A stretch of DNA of 64,000 nucleotides from Pseudidiomarina terrestris. Its GTDB lineage: Bacteria > Pseudomonadota > Gammaproteobacteria > Enterobacterales > Alteromonadaceae. Positions 9,315-17,942 of the stretch are shown here, piece by piece (within the stretch, counting starts at the first letter, position 1; each line of letters begins with the position of its first letter). Made by a program: the position numbers and the translations under genes. Under the pieces are notes generated by a model. It was given only the letters and a program-made list of their open reading frames with translations, ran no database searches and was not told where the DNA came from. The stretch spans positions 124,001-188,000 of the forward strand of contig NZ_JAGGJF010000006.1 in the NCBI RefSeq assembly GCF_030466405.1, given 5' to 3'.

Positions 9315-9331
9315 TACAAAGGTTGTGCCAA
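9315..9331 (-). promoter_or_regulatory. Candidate sigma-54 promoter for the small envelope genes
   Basis: The minus strand reads TTGGCACAACCTTTGTA. Against the RpoN consensus YTGGCACG-N4-TTGCW it matches 11 of 13 specified bases; the G after GGCAC and the C of the -12 element differ. Transcription would start near 9304, about 54 nt before the 92-residue protein gene. An imperfect palindrome (9348-9359, arms ACAAG and CTTGT) and an AT-rich tract lie upstream, but no activator site can be assigned. Confidence 0.45.
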
Positions 9332-9395
9332 CTCTCAAACTAAATACACAAGCACTTGTTTTATATTGTTTTTATTTTTAAATAAGAGAAGAAGG

Positions 9396-9413
9396 AGCCA
9401 CTAGCCTGTGGCT
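9396..9413 (-). terminator. Possible weak terminator after dusA
   Basis: Directly after the dusA stop codon, AGCCAC pairs with GTGGCT around a 6-nt loop, followed by the pyrimidine-rich CCTTCTTCTCTT. The stem is short and the T-run is interrupted, so termination is likely partial at best. Confidence 0.35.
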
Positions 9414-9414
9414 T

Positions 9415-10455
9415 CTATTGTGGGGATTCTGCCAATTTTTGGTCAAATAACGCACGAGCATCGAGTACCAGCTGCAGTCCCCCGCGCACCAGTTGCTCAG
9501 CGGAATCGGCAGCTGGTCCCTGCTGACTGAGCCACTGCCGCCAGCGTCTTGCCCCTGGCTGGCCCTGGAACAGCCCCAGCATATGCCGGACCACATGCCA
9601 GCAACGTCCGCCTTGAGCCAGATGCGCTTCTATATAGGGGATCATCTGCTCGACGACCCTAACCTGCTCTTCAAACGAAGCTGCCGTCGCTGCAGGAACC
9701 TGGGGCGGAGCAGTAAGTATGCTATCAAAGCAGCCGAGAAAGGCTGGATTCTGGTAGGCTTCGCGGCCTACCATGACACCGTCCACATGCTGTAAATGGG
9801 CAACCACATCAGCCGCCTTAGCAATGCCCCCGTTTATCATCACATGCAGTTCAGGGTAACGCTGTTTGGCCCGGTACACGCGCTCGTACTGCAAGGGCGG
9901 AATTTCACGATTCTGTTTCGGGCTTAACCCTTGTAACCAGGCTTTTCGGGCATGCAAGGTCAGATGACGACAGCCAGCAGCAGTAATGTCATCGATAAAA
10001 CGATAGAGAAACTCATCACTATCCTGCTCATCTATCCCGAGTCGTGTTTTCACAGACACCCGCAGCTCAGGCGCCGCCTGTTGCATCGCCTGTACACAGG
10101 CTGCCACCCTGTCCGGAGCCGCCATAAGACAGGCACCGAAACTGCCGTTCTTCACCCGATCAGAAGGGCAGCCCACATTGATATCGACCGCAGTATAGCC
10201 GCGCTCGTAGGCCCTGGCAGCGCACTCTGCCATGGCCGCAGGGTCACTACCGCCAAGCTGCAGCACCACAGGTTGCTCGGTGGGATTAAACGCCAGAAAA
10301 TCATGCTTGCCGTGGATAATGGCGCCAGTAGTCACCATTTCAGTGAAAAGCACTGTTTTTGTGCTCAATAGCCGATGAAAATAACGGCAATGGCGATCAG
10401 TCCAGTCCAGCATCGGTGCGACAGCAAGTGTTGGAGATGCGAGTTGTTGGACCAT
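9415..10455 (-). CDS. dusA: tRNA-dihydrouridine(20/20a) synthase
   Basis: An FMN- and NADPH-dependent enzyme that reduces uridine 20 and 20a in the tRNA D-loop. The 346 residues show the Dus TIM-barrel pattern: TLAVAPMLDWTDRHCRYFHR at the start, and NVGCPSDRVKNGSFGACLM, whose GACLM cysteine is the catalytic acid. The helical tRNA-binding domain follows. DusA rather than DusB or DusC is indicated by the MLDWTDRH opening and the length. In E. coli dusA is close to zur and pspG; here zur and a sigma-54-like promoter are also near. Confidence 0.95.
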   Translation of the reverse strand: MVQQLASPTLAVAPMLDWTDRHCRYFHRLLSTKTVLFTEMVTTGAIIHGKHDFLAFNPTEQPVVLQLGGSDPAAMAECAARAYERGYTAVDINVGCPSDRVKNGSFGACLMAAPDRVAACVQAMQQAAPELRVSVKTRLGIDEQDSDEFLYRFIDDITAAGCRHLTLHARKAWLQGLSPKQNREIPPLQYERVYRAKQRYPELHVMINGGIAKAADVVAHLQHVDGVMVGREAYQNPAFLGCFDSILTAPPQVPAATAASFEEQVRVVEQMIPYIEAHLAQGGRCWHVVRHMLGLFQGQPGARRWRQWLSQQGPAADSAEQLVRGGLQLVLDARALFDQKLAESPQ

Positions 10456-10541
10456 AGTGACCTCTATCGGGCAAAGCGGAGGCCGTATTCTAAAGTTTTG
10501 GCCCCGCTTTGCAAGTTTTCGGGTTGGCTAGTCGTGCGCTG

Positions 10542-12137
10542 TCAATGGTGACGAGGCAGCAATGCTGGAGCGCGACGCGCCTTGGTTTGCTGCTCAAAGC
10601 CATAGGCGGCTTCAATCAGCTTGGCTTCGCTATTCGCGCCAGCAAAGAAACTGAGCCCGACTGGCAGATGATGCACAAAGCCCATAGGTACAGTGATATG
10701 CGGGTAGCCTGCCACCGCCGCTGGCGAGCTGGCAGAGCCCATGTAGTTATCACCGTTAATTAAATCAATCTTCCACGCAGGTGCCGTAGTTGGCGCAATG
10801 AGGATGTCCAGATCCTGACTTGCGAGGGTGGCATCGATACCATCGGGTCCAGCTGCCTGCTTGGCGCGTTTAAGAGCGGCTTCGTAATCTTCCTGATCAG
10901 CTTCGCTGCGGCCCTGTGCGAGGGTAAACAACTCCTGACCGAAAAACGGCATAATGGCGTCTGCCTGGGCTTGGTTAGCAGCGATCAAGTCGGCTAAATT
11001 ACGATAAGGCGATTCGGGGTGCTGGGCAAAATAATGCGCCAAATCGGCCTTGAATTCATGCAGGAGTACGGTGAATTCGTCTTGTCCCCAACCGCGGCCA
11101 TTCACGAACTCCACATCATCGACAATGATCGCGCCGGCGTCGCGTAATACCTGTAACTGCGTTTCAAGGACCGCATCCAGGCCGCTGTGATACCCCATCA
11201 AATCACGCATTACGCCAATGCGTTTGCCGCGCAATCCATCCGCGTTCAAGTGCTTGGTAAATTCCACCTTTGCTGCATAACTGGCGCTGTCGGCGGTATC
11301 TTCACCGAGCATGGCGCTGAGCAAATAAACGGCATCACGGACAGAGCGTGCCATGGGTCCGGCAGTGTCCTGACTGTGGGAGATTGGAATAATCCCGCCA
11401 CGGCTGACCAGACCCAGCGTCGGTTTGATCGTGACAATGCCGGTTATGGCTGCCGGACAGACCAGCGAGCCATCGGTTTCGGTGCCCACCGCTAAAGGAA
11501 TAAGGTTGGCACTGACGGCCGCCGCCGAACCGGCGCTGGAGCCACAAGTGCTGCGCGACGTATCAAAGGGGTTCTTGGTTTGACCGCCAACACTGCTCCA
11601 GCCGGAACTTGACGCAGTGGAGCGGAAATTTGCCCATTCACTCAGGTTGGCTTTACCGATAATAATTGCACCGGCATCGCGTAAGCGTTGCACTAAAAAC
11701 GCATCGGCCGCCGGGTAGTGCTCTTTTAATAATAACGAGCCGCCGGTATTGGCTAAGCCATCAGCGGTATCAATATTGTCTTTCAACAGCACCGGGATAC
11801 CATGCAAAGGTCCCCGCAGTGCGCCCTGCTCGCGCTCAGCGTCGAGTGTGCGCGCCAGCACAAGGGCATCCGCCAGCGGTAACAACTGATTGACTGCGCG
11901 CAAATCAGCACCTCGGCGGTTGTGCCGCGCGATTTGCTGATAATAATGACGCACCACATCTTCCGCACTCAAGGTGCCGACCGTCATGGCCTCCTGCAGT
12001 TCGTCGACCTGTGCTTCCTGGTAGTCAAACTCCGTTGCCCCCAGTGTCTGGCTTTGCCACAGCAGAGCAAGGCTCGCCACACTGAATAAAAGGTACTGCC
12101 AGCGCCGGCTCCCTGCTTGATTTATGCCTGTTGTCAT
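10542..12137 (-). CDS. Exported amidase (amidase signature family)
   Basis: A Ser-cisSer-Lys hydrolase that cleaves amide bonds. From the ATG at 12137 the protein has 531 residues, with a signal peptide (hydrophobic core LLFSVASLALLW, residues 15-26). The triad appears as K119 in PVLLKDNID, S200 in CGSSAGSA and S224 in GTETDGSLVCPA; the 24-residue S-S distance is typical of the family. An in-frame start at 12221 would add 28 residues but would overlap zur and bury the signal peptide. The 12137 start has a GAGGA ribosome site. It is not GatA: it is exported and no gatB or gatC is nearby. The substrate is unknown; peptide amides are plausible. Confidence 0.85.
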   Translation of the reverse strand: MTTGINQAGSRRWQYLLFSVASLALLWQSQTLGATEFDYQEAQVDELQEAMTVGTLSAEDVVRHYYQQIARHNRRGADLRAVNQLLPLADALVLARTLDAEREQGALRGPLHGIPVLLKDNIDTADGLANTGGSLLLKEHYPAADAFLVQRLRDAGAIIIGKANLSEWANFRSTASSSGWSSVGGQTKNPFDTSRSTCGSSAGSAAAVSANLIPLAVGTETDGSLVCPAAITGIVTIKPTLGLVSRGGIIPISHSQDTAGPMARSVRDAVYLLSAMLGEDTADSASYAAKVEFTKHLNADGLRGKRIGVMRDLMGYHSGLDAVLETQLQVLRDAGAIIVDDVEFVNGRGWGQDEFTVLLHEFKADLAHYFAQHPESPYRNLADLIAANQAQADAIMPFFGQELFTLAQGRSEADQEDYEAALKRAKQAAGPDGIDATLASQDLDILIAPTTAPAWKIDLINGDNYMGSASSPAAVAGYPHITVPMGFVHHLPVGLSFFAGANSEAKLIEAAYGFEQQTKARRAPALLPRHH

Positions 12138-12211
12138 TGCGGTTTCCTCGTTCGGGTTAATCGATAAGCTCAGTCTATCCCATCGTATGCGGGCGTGGTA
12201 AACTTTGCGAC

Positions 12212-12652
12212 ATGATGACAAAAGAAACTGCTCGACTGATCACTAAAGCAGAAAAATTATGCGAACAACGTGGAGCGCGGTTAACCCCTGCGCGCCGTGA
12301 AGTGTTCGAGATCCTCGCTGCTGAAACCGGTGCGATTGGCGCCTATGACTTGTTGGATAAGCTGCGCTCAGCAGTACCCAATGCCAAGCCGCCGACCATC
12401 TACCGCGCCCTGGACTTTCTTCAGGAACAAGGCTTTGTGCATAAAATCACTTCGTCAAACAGCTATGTCCTGTGCAGTCATTTCGATCATCAGCACCCGG
12501 TGCAGATGCTGATTTGCGAAAGCTGTGGTTCAGTGCAGGAAATCCAGTCAGAAGGGGTTTACAACGCGCTGCGTAAGCAGGCCGAAGACCAGGGCTTTCA
12601 GGTCGTCAGCCAATCTATTGAAGCCCACGGGCTCTGCCGCGACTGCGCTTAG
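12212..12652 (+). CDS. zur: Zinc uptake regulator Zur (Fur family)
   Basis: A dimeric, zinc-responsive repressor of zinc import genes. The 146 residues contain the winged helix and the Zur-typical segment KPPTIYRALDFLQEQGFVHK. Structural-zinc cysteines are in CESCG and CRDC, and the EAHGLCRDC ending resembles E. coli Zur, although the long histidine-rich E. coli tail is absent. It is divergent from the amidase gene (74 bp apart), and I see no obvious Zur box between them. Its stop codon overlaps the convergent dnaB stop by 4 bp. A second in-frame ATG follows immediately (12215). Confidence 0.93.
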   Translation: MMTKETARLITKAEKLCEQRGARLTPARREVFEILAAETGAIGAYDLLDKLRSAVPNAKPPTIYRALDFLQEQGFVHKITSSNSYVLCSHFDHQHPVQMLICESCGSVQEIQSEGVYNALRKQAEDQGFQVVSQSIEAHGLCRDCA

Positions 12653-14055
12653 TAGCCAGGCCCGTCAGGGATCTCATGCTGGGCAAGATTATCAAAGCGT
12701 GAGTACTGCCCCTGGAATTTGAGTTTTATGGTGCCGATAGGTCCGTTCCGCTGTTTCCCCAAAATCACTTCAGCAATACCCTTTTCTTCACTTTCCGGAT
12801 GATAAACTTCATCACGGTAGATGAACATGATGACGTCGGCATCCTGCTCAATCGAGCCGGATTCACGTAAATCTGAGTTCACCGGGCGACGATTAGAGCG
12901 CTGCTCAAGTGAGCGGTTCAACTGTGACAACGCCACGACAGGAACTTCCAGCTCTTTCGCCAGGGCTTTCAGTGAGCGGGAAATTTCAGCGATTTCGAGT
13001 GTCCGGTTTTCTGACATGCCCGGAACCGTCATTAATTGCAGGTAATCGACCATAATCACCGACAGCCCGCCATGCTCACGGAATACGCGGCGCGCGCGCG
13101 ACCGCACCTCGGTAGGTGTCAGTCCTGAGGAATCGTCGATATAGATATTGTTACGGTCTTTCAAAATAGAAATCGTCGAAGCGACCCGGCTCCAGTCCTC
13201 TTCTTTTAACTGACCGTTGCGGATACGGGTTTGGTCGACATGACTAAGTGACGCCATCATCCGCATCATGATCTGCTCGGACGGCATCTCCAGGCTAAAA
13301 ACCAATACCGGTTTGTCTTCTTTAAGGGCAATATTTTCACATAAGTTCATGGCGAACGTGGTTTTACCCATGGAGGGTCGTGCGGCGACAATGATTAAGT
13401 CCGAGGACTGTAGCCCCGCAGTCATACGATCCAGATCCGTAAAGCCGGTGGAACGGCCAGTGACACCATTAGGGTTCTTACTGCGACTGAGTTCATCAAT
13501 ACGATCCACGGTGCGCTGCAGAATAGGGGCAATGGCCTGCGGTCCTTCGTTTGCCGTCGTGCGCTTTTCCGCAATATGAAATACCTTACTCTCCGCAATG
13601 TCCAGCAGCTCAGCACTGCTACGATTCTGAGTATCGAAACAGGACTCGGCAATTTCATTTGATGCGGCAATCATTTCCCGCAGGATCGCGCGTTCACGGA
13701 CAATTTGCGCATAAGCCCGGATGTTGGCTGCACTCGGAGTGTTTTTGGCAATCTCGCCAAGATAAGCAAAACCACCCACATCCTTAAGCTCACCGGCGGC
13801 CTCAAGAGTTTCAGAGACAGTAATCAAATCTATCGGTTGGTTTTGTTCAGATAAGCGATGCATCGCACGGAAAATAAGGCGATGCCCGCGGTGATAGAAG
13901 TCATCACTGATGATGTCACCGGAAATCGCGTCCCACGCCTGATTATCAAGCATGAGCCCGCCCAATACCGACTGCTCTGCTTCAATTGAATGCGGTGGCG
14001 TTTTAATTGCGGCGAGTTTAGCGTCGTTGCGGTGTTTATCGGGGCGGTTTGCCAT
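12649..14055 (-). CDS. dnaB: Replicative DNA helicase DnaB
   Basis: The hexameric 5'-3' helicase that unwinds DNA at the fork and recruits primase. From MANRPDKHRNDAKLAAIKTP the protein has 468 residues, near the E. coli length. An N-terminal primase-interaction domain (residues 20-125) and a RecA-like motor are visible, with Walker A ARPSMGKTT at about 225-233 and the DYLQLM Walker B region. The upstream ATG at 14097 adds 14 atypical residues and is not favoured. No intein is present. It lies downstream of the ECF sigma module, not directly after rplI as in E. coli. Confidence 0.97.
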   Translation of the reverse strand: MANRPDKHRNDAKLAAIKTPPHSIEAEQSVLGGLMLDNQAWDAISGDIISDDFYHRGHRLIFRAMHRLSEQNQPIDLITVSETLEAAGELKDVGGFAYLGEIAKNTPSAANIRAYAQIVRERAILREMIAASNEIAESCFDTQNRSSAELLDIAESKVFHIAEKRTTANEGPQAIAPILQRTVDRIDELSRSKNPNGVTGRSTGFTDLDRMTAGLQSSDLIIVAARPSMGKTTFAMNLCENIALKEDKPVLVFSLEMPSEQIMMRMMASLSHVDQTRIRNGQLKEEDWSRVASTISILKDRNNIYIDDSSGLTPTEVRSRARRVFREHGGLSVIMVDYLQLMTVPGMSENRTLEIAEISRSLKALAKELEVPVVALSQLNRSLEQRSNRRPVNSDLRESGSIEQDADVIMFIYRDEVYHPESEEKGIAEVILGKQRNGPIGTIKLKFQGQYSRFDNLAQHEIPDGPGY

Positions 14056-14117
14056 ATCTCTCTCAGGTGAATCAGAACAATGGGTACGACTATACAAAAA
14101 CCTGAGGATGGAGGGAA

Positions 14118-14137
14118 GCGGATCCGCTCGGATCCGC
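14118..14137. repeat. GC-rich hairpin between the DUF4097 gene and dnaB
   Basis: GCGGATCC and GGATCCGC form a perfect 8-bp stem around a 4-nt loop. On the minus strand it lies 10 bp after the DUF4097 stop codon, but the downstream sequence has no T-run. On the plus strand a TTATTTTTT follows at 14148-14156, but no plus-strand gene ends here. It may be an imperfect terminator or an mRNA-protecting hairpin. Confidence 0.45.
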
Positions 14138-14147
14138 CTCTTATCGG

Positions 14148-15116
14148 TTATTTTTTACGAAGGATGATGTCACCGCTCATGGTGGTCAACTCGATAGTAC
14201 CTGAGCCACTACCCAGACGAGTTTCCAGATTGGCACCTACACCCCATTTTGACTCCTCAACCCGGGCGTCATTGACGTCGTTGACAATACTGCCACCGCC
14301 ACTGACGTTCGCTTCAAGGTTGGCATCGACGGCGCCTGAGAACAACAGTTCGACATCGCCGCTTACTGAGTTCGCTGAGATACGTCCGTTCCTGGTCAGG
14401 GCCAGAGTCGCTTTTACATCACCACTAACTGATTTCAAACGCAAATTTGAAACCGACTGCAAATCCAGCATTACATCGCCTGAAACGCTCTCGGCAGAAA
14501 TATCACTGACGGACGTCCTCACGTCGATGTCACCACTGGTGGACGAATAGCTGGCATTGGAACCCGCGCCGTCCCGGTCGTCAATGTCACCGCTTACGGA
14601 TTTAAGCGTCACCCGGCCGGTCAGTTTCTCGCTCTGAATGTCTCCACTGACGCTGGTGAGGTTGAGCTTACCGCGCAAGCTATGAGCATGAATATCGCCA
14701 CTGACAGTGTTCAGCTGCACATCACTGCTAAAATCCCTGACCACAAAATCGCTGGAAACACCGCTGATATTCAGTTCAGCACTCGAGGGCAGATGAATTT
14801 CTAACTCTGAACCATGGTTGCCCGAGAAATTACCGCGTGCTGGCATTTCCACCCGAATCGTCAGATTATTGTCAGCGAGTTCAAACGTCATTCCAGTGGC
14901 ATACTCATCGAGTTTACCTCTGACCTGTGCATAGGTTTCCTCGGTACCGATAATCTCGACCTCGCCACGCATATTTTCAATGGTTACCACAACATTCGCC
15001 GGCACATCCAGGCGTTTGTCGACGCTCTCCTGGGCAGCAAAGGCCGCGGTAGGGGCCGCGTACAGAACAGCGGCCACAGAGACACTGAAGAGCAGATTCA
15101 TTAGCTTTTTCATCAT
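14148..15116 (-). CDS. Exported DUF4097 beta-repeat protein
   Basis: A 322-residue exported protein (signal peptide to about residue 28, AAPTAAFAAQ). Nearly all the rest is short beta repeats: the motif SGD occurs eight times, mostly as VSGDI or VSGDV, spaced about 18-30 residues apart. This pattern is typical of DUF4097/DUF4098 proteins, thought to fold as a right-handed beta solenoid. It is the third gene of an ECF sigma / anti-sigma module and lies 15 bp after the anti-sigma gene, so it is probably in that operon. The biochemical role is unknown; a surface or periplasmic stress function is inferred from context only. Confidence 0.85.
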   Translation of the reverse strand: MMKKLMNLLFSVSVAAVLYAAPTAAFAAQESVDKRLDVPANVVVTIENMRGEVEIIGTEETYAQVRGKLDEYATGMTFELADNNLTIRVEMPARGNFSGNHGSELEIHLPSSAELNISGVSSDFVVRDFSSDVQLNTVSGDIHAHSLRGKLNLTSVSGDIQSEKLTGRVTLKSVSGDIDDRDGAGSNASYSSTSGDIDVRTSVSDISAESVSGDVMLDLQSVSNLRLKSVSGDVKATLALTRNGRISANSVSGDVELLFSGAVDANLEANVSGGGSIVNDVNDARVEESKWGVGANLETRLGSGSGTIELTTMSGDIILRKK

Positions 15117-15131
15117 TTTTCCCTCTTTTGA

Positions 15132-15641
15132 TTAGACCTGTTGTAATTGTTCATTCACTTTAAATTGCGACTCCAGCAGCTCAAGTTCCTTGCTGTACAG
15201 CCATTGCAACAATTGCCACAACTGGCGGTTATTCGGTTCTTCGATCAGCTGTTCGCTGACTTCATGAATACTGGCGCGAATTTGTTCCAATTCCTGCTGT
15301 ACATACCCACTTTTGCCGTCCCAACCCACTGTCTGATAATGACTGAGCAACATCTGTCGCTGTTGCTCATGTTGCTGATTCAAAACTGTCAGCAGCAGTT
15401 CGCTCTGCGGTGTAGCGGTACCTGGTGAAGACTGCATACTATTAAAGGTCACCAGGCCAACAGCCAGCACCGCGCAAGCGGCACTCGCCCAAGCCCAGTT
15501 CAACCAACGCCCACGGCGTCGGCCCGAACGTGAGATGCTATGCTCAATGCCGCGCCACAAGTCATGACCTGGCTGCGGCGTATCTTTACCGTCAGCAGCT
15601 TCACTTATCAGGCGTGCTAGTTTTTCATTCGCTGTCGTCAT
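15132..15641 (-). CDS. Membrane-anchored anti-sigma factor
   Basis: A 169-residue protein with a cytoplasmic N-terminal part, one transmembrane helix (about 46-66, WLNWAWASAACAVLAVGLVTF minus its final residue) and a periplasmic helical region rich in Gln and Glu. It overlaps the 3' end of the ECF sigma gene by 17 bp, the usual arrangement for a sigma factor and its membrane inhibitor. The periplasmic part resembles heavy-metal-sensor anti-sigma proteins only in general character. I see no HXXXCXXC zinc anti-sigma motif. The cue that releases the sigma factor is unknown. Confidence 0.75.
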   Translation of the reverse strand: MTTANEKLARLISEAADGKDTPQPGHDLWRGIEHSISRSGRRRGRWLNWAWASAACAVLAVGLVTFNSMQSSPGTATPQSELLLTVLNQQHEQQRQMLLSHYQTVGWDGKSGYVQQELEQIRASIHEVSEQLIEEPNNRQLWQLLQWLYSKELELLESQFKVNEQLQQV

Positions 15642-16188
15642 CGCTCAACCACTCCTCTAACATCATGCGTGCCCGATGCACTTGCGCTTTACTCGTCCCC
15701 ACGGCAATCCCCATTTCCGCGGCAACTTCTTCGTGGCGTAAACCTTCAATACAATGCAAGACAAAAGCCCACCGCGTCTGCGCAGGTAAGCGCCGGATCA
15801 ATTGATCCAACTCACTCAGATCCGCACTCTCCTGATACTCCAGGGTATCTGCATAACCGGCCTCGCCCGTTAGCCGCACCTGTTGCCAGCGCTTATTCTT
15901 GCGTAGCTCGGTAAGGGCAACCCGTGTCGCTACAGTGTGTAACCAGGTACTAAACTTACTTTCACCACGAAAGCTGGCAAGATTACCCCATAGCTTGATA
16001 AACACTTCCTGAGTCAGATCCTGGGCCATCTCGCTATTACCAGCCAGCCGCCAGACAAGTCCATAGACGCGCCGGTGGTGCCTTTCAAAAAGCTGCTGAA
16101 AAGCCTGTATGCTGCCTTGCGTTGCCTGCCGCACCAGCCCCCGATCGGGATCTTCTATGGCGCTCTCGCGGTTAAGTTGTACTGTCAC
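15625..16188 (-). CDS. ECF-type RNA polymerase sigma factor
   Basis: A 187-residue sigma-70 family factor with regions 2 and 4 only. Region 2 includes AQDLTQEVFIKLW (about residues 55-67) and region 4 the helix-turn-helix RHEEVAAEMGIAVGTSKAQV, ending in the usual VHRAR. It is co-encoded with an anti-sigma factor and a DUF4097 protein. The region upstream contains TGTAAACC (about 16265-16272), which could be an ECF-type -35 for autoregulation, but no matching -10 is convincing. It is not RpoE itself: rseA, rseB and rseC are absent. Confidence 0.9.
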   Translation of the reverse strand: MTVQLNRESAIEDPDRGLVRQATQGSIQAFQQLFERHHRRVYGLVWRLAGNSEMAQDLTQEVFIKLWGNLASFRGESKFSTWLHTVATRVALTELRKNKRWQQVRLTGEAGYADTLEYQESADLSELDQLIRRLPAQTRWAFVLHCIEGLRHEEVAAEMGIAVGTSKAQVHRARMMLEEWLSDDDSE

Positions 16189-16290
16189 TGGTTATCCCTT
16201 TTCATCCTACAGATACAGCTTGGGTGAATTTGCTTACTAACTTGGTCGCAACGACCGAAGTAAAGGTTTACACGGCTTGGAAAAAAAGCA

Positions 16291-16328
16291 AAAAAAAACC
16301 GCACCCTGCTCAGCAGGATGCGGTTTTT
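16291..16328 (-). terminator. Terminator of the rpsF-priB-rpsR-rplI operon
   Basis: A long hairpin 40 bp after the rplI stop: ACCGCA and CCTGC pair with GCAGG and TGCGGT around a short loop, with one U-G pair, followed by eight T residues (16291-16298). A-rich sequence also flanks the other side, so it may work in both directions. Confidence 0.88.
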
Positions 16329-16368
16329 GAAAGCTAAATTGCTTAGTAGCTAAAGTTACTGACGCAGA

Positions 16369-16821
16369 TTAATCTGTCGCAACAACTTGCAGCTTGATGT
16401 TAGCAAATACGTCGGCGTGCAAGTGCAGCTCGATGTCGTACTCGCCAGTTTCACGTAAAGTGCCGTTTGGCAACAATACTTCGCTCTTCTGCACTTCAAC
16501 ACCGGCCGCAGTAACTGCGTCAGCGATGTCTTTAGTACCGATCGAGCCAAACAATTTACCTTCGTCTCCAGCTTTTGAACTGATTACGATTGGATCAAGA
16601 GCATTAATTTTTTCTGCACGCTCTTCAGCAGCAGCCAGCTCAGAAGCAATTTTAGCTTCTAATTCAGCGCGGCGCTCTTCAAATACTTTAACGTTCGCCT
16701 GAGTTGCAGGAACTGCTTTACCTTGCGGGAACAAAAAGTTACGTGCATAGCCAGACTTAACAGATACTTGGTCACCCAAGCCACCTAAGTTGGCAATTTT
16801 GTCTAATAGAATGATTTCCAT
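16369..16821 (-). CDS. rplI: 50S ribosomal protein L9
   Basis: An elongated stalk-base protein that restrains frameshifting and helps ribosomes cope with collisions. The 150 residues have the two globular domains joined by a long helix; the N-domain reads [20 protein letters not shown]. It is the last gene of the rpsF operon, 43 bp after rpsR, and is followed by a strong terminator. Confidence 0.97.
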   Translation of the reverse strand: MEIILLDKIANLGGLGDQVSVKSGYARNFLFPQGKAVPATQANVKVFEERRAELEAKIASELAAAEERAEKINALDPIVISSKAGDEGKLFGSIGTKDIADAVTAAGVEVQKSEVLLPNGTLRETGEYDIELHLHADVFANIKLQVVATD

Positions 16822-16864
16822 TGTTCGCTACCTCTGAGTTTCTGAGATCGTTCGCGATGCCGGC

Positions 16865-17411
<547 letters not shown>

Positions 17412-17435
17412 AATGGTTAGACGTCACAAATCAGC

Positions 17436-17807
17436 TTACGCTGCTTCGCTGTCGCCTTGTTCTTCGTTGCGGCTATCACCTTTACGCTCTTCCTTTTTAG
17501 TCAAAGGAGAAGGTTCAGTGACGGCTTCTTTCTTACGCATGATCATGTTGCGTAACACCGCGTCGTTGTAACGGAAAGCTGTTTCCAACTCTTCGATAAC
17601 TTCGTTCGATGCTTCGATGTTCATCAATACGTAGTGCGCTTTGTGCAACTTGTTGATTGGGTAAGCCAGTTGACGACGGCCCCAGTCTTCCAAACGATGG
17701 ATGGTGCCGTTACCTTGTGTGATCGTGTCGCTGTAGCGCTCGATCATACCAGATACTTGCTCGCTCTGGTCCGGATGGACCATGAATACGATTTCATAAT
17801 GACGCAT
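17436..17807 (-). CDS. rpsF: 30S ribosomal protein S6
   Basis: A platform protein that pairs with S18. The 123 residues begin [20 protein letters not shown], with the conserved [20 protein letters not shown] segment. The acidic, Glu-rich C-terminal tail is the region extended with glutamates by RimK in E. coli. It heads the rpsF-priB-rpsR-rplI operon and follows its own promoter and a leader of about 100 nt. An AAGGAG ribosome site precedes the ATG. Confidence 0.97.
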   Translation of the reverse strand: MRHYEIVFMVHPDQSEQVSGMIERYSDTITQGNGTIHRLEDWGRRQLAYPINKLHKAHYVLMNIEASNEVIEELETAFRYNDAVLRNMIMRKKEAVTEPSPLTKKEERKGDSRNEEQGDSEAA

Positions 17808-17913
17808 TTCTGCTCCTTATGGTTCATAGCCACTGTTAGGCTCAGTCACACCTCAGCAGCAAGGAACGCTTTTGATAGTTTTGGTAATACTTCAGACTGA
17901 TTTAAGCGGCGGG

Positions 17914-17942
17914 AGTGTAGCCGAATTTCACCCAGATCACAA
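17914..17942 (-). promoter_or_regulatory. rpsF operon promoter
   Basis: A -35 TTGTGA (17937-17942) and a -10 TACACT (17914-17919) are spaced by 17 nt and followed by the GC-rich CCCGCCGC, a discriminator type common for stringently controlled ribosomal promoters. The -35 overlaps the stop codon of the upstream gene, so the operon can also receive read-through. The leader to rpsF is about 100 nt; S6:S18 feedback there is possible but was not confirmed by a motif. Confidence 0.7.

Noticed and set aside
12138-12211. Zur box in the amidase-zur intergenic region
   Set aside because: I looked for a long AT-rich palindrome of the GAAATGTTATA type; none is present.
14148-15116. SGD repeats in the DUF4097 gene as a sign of a tandem DNA repeat or surface adhesin
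   Set aside because: The repeats are short, irregularly spaced and diverged at DNA level, which fits the ordinary DUF4097 beta-solenoid.
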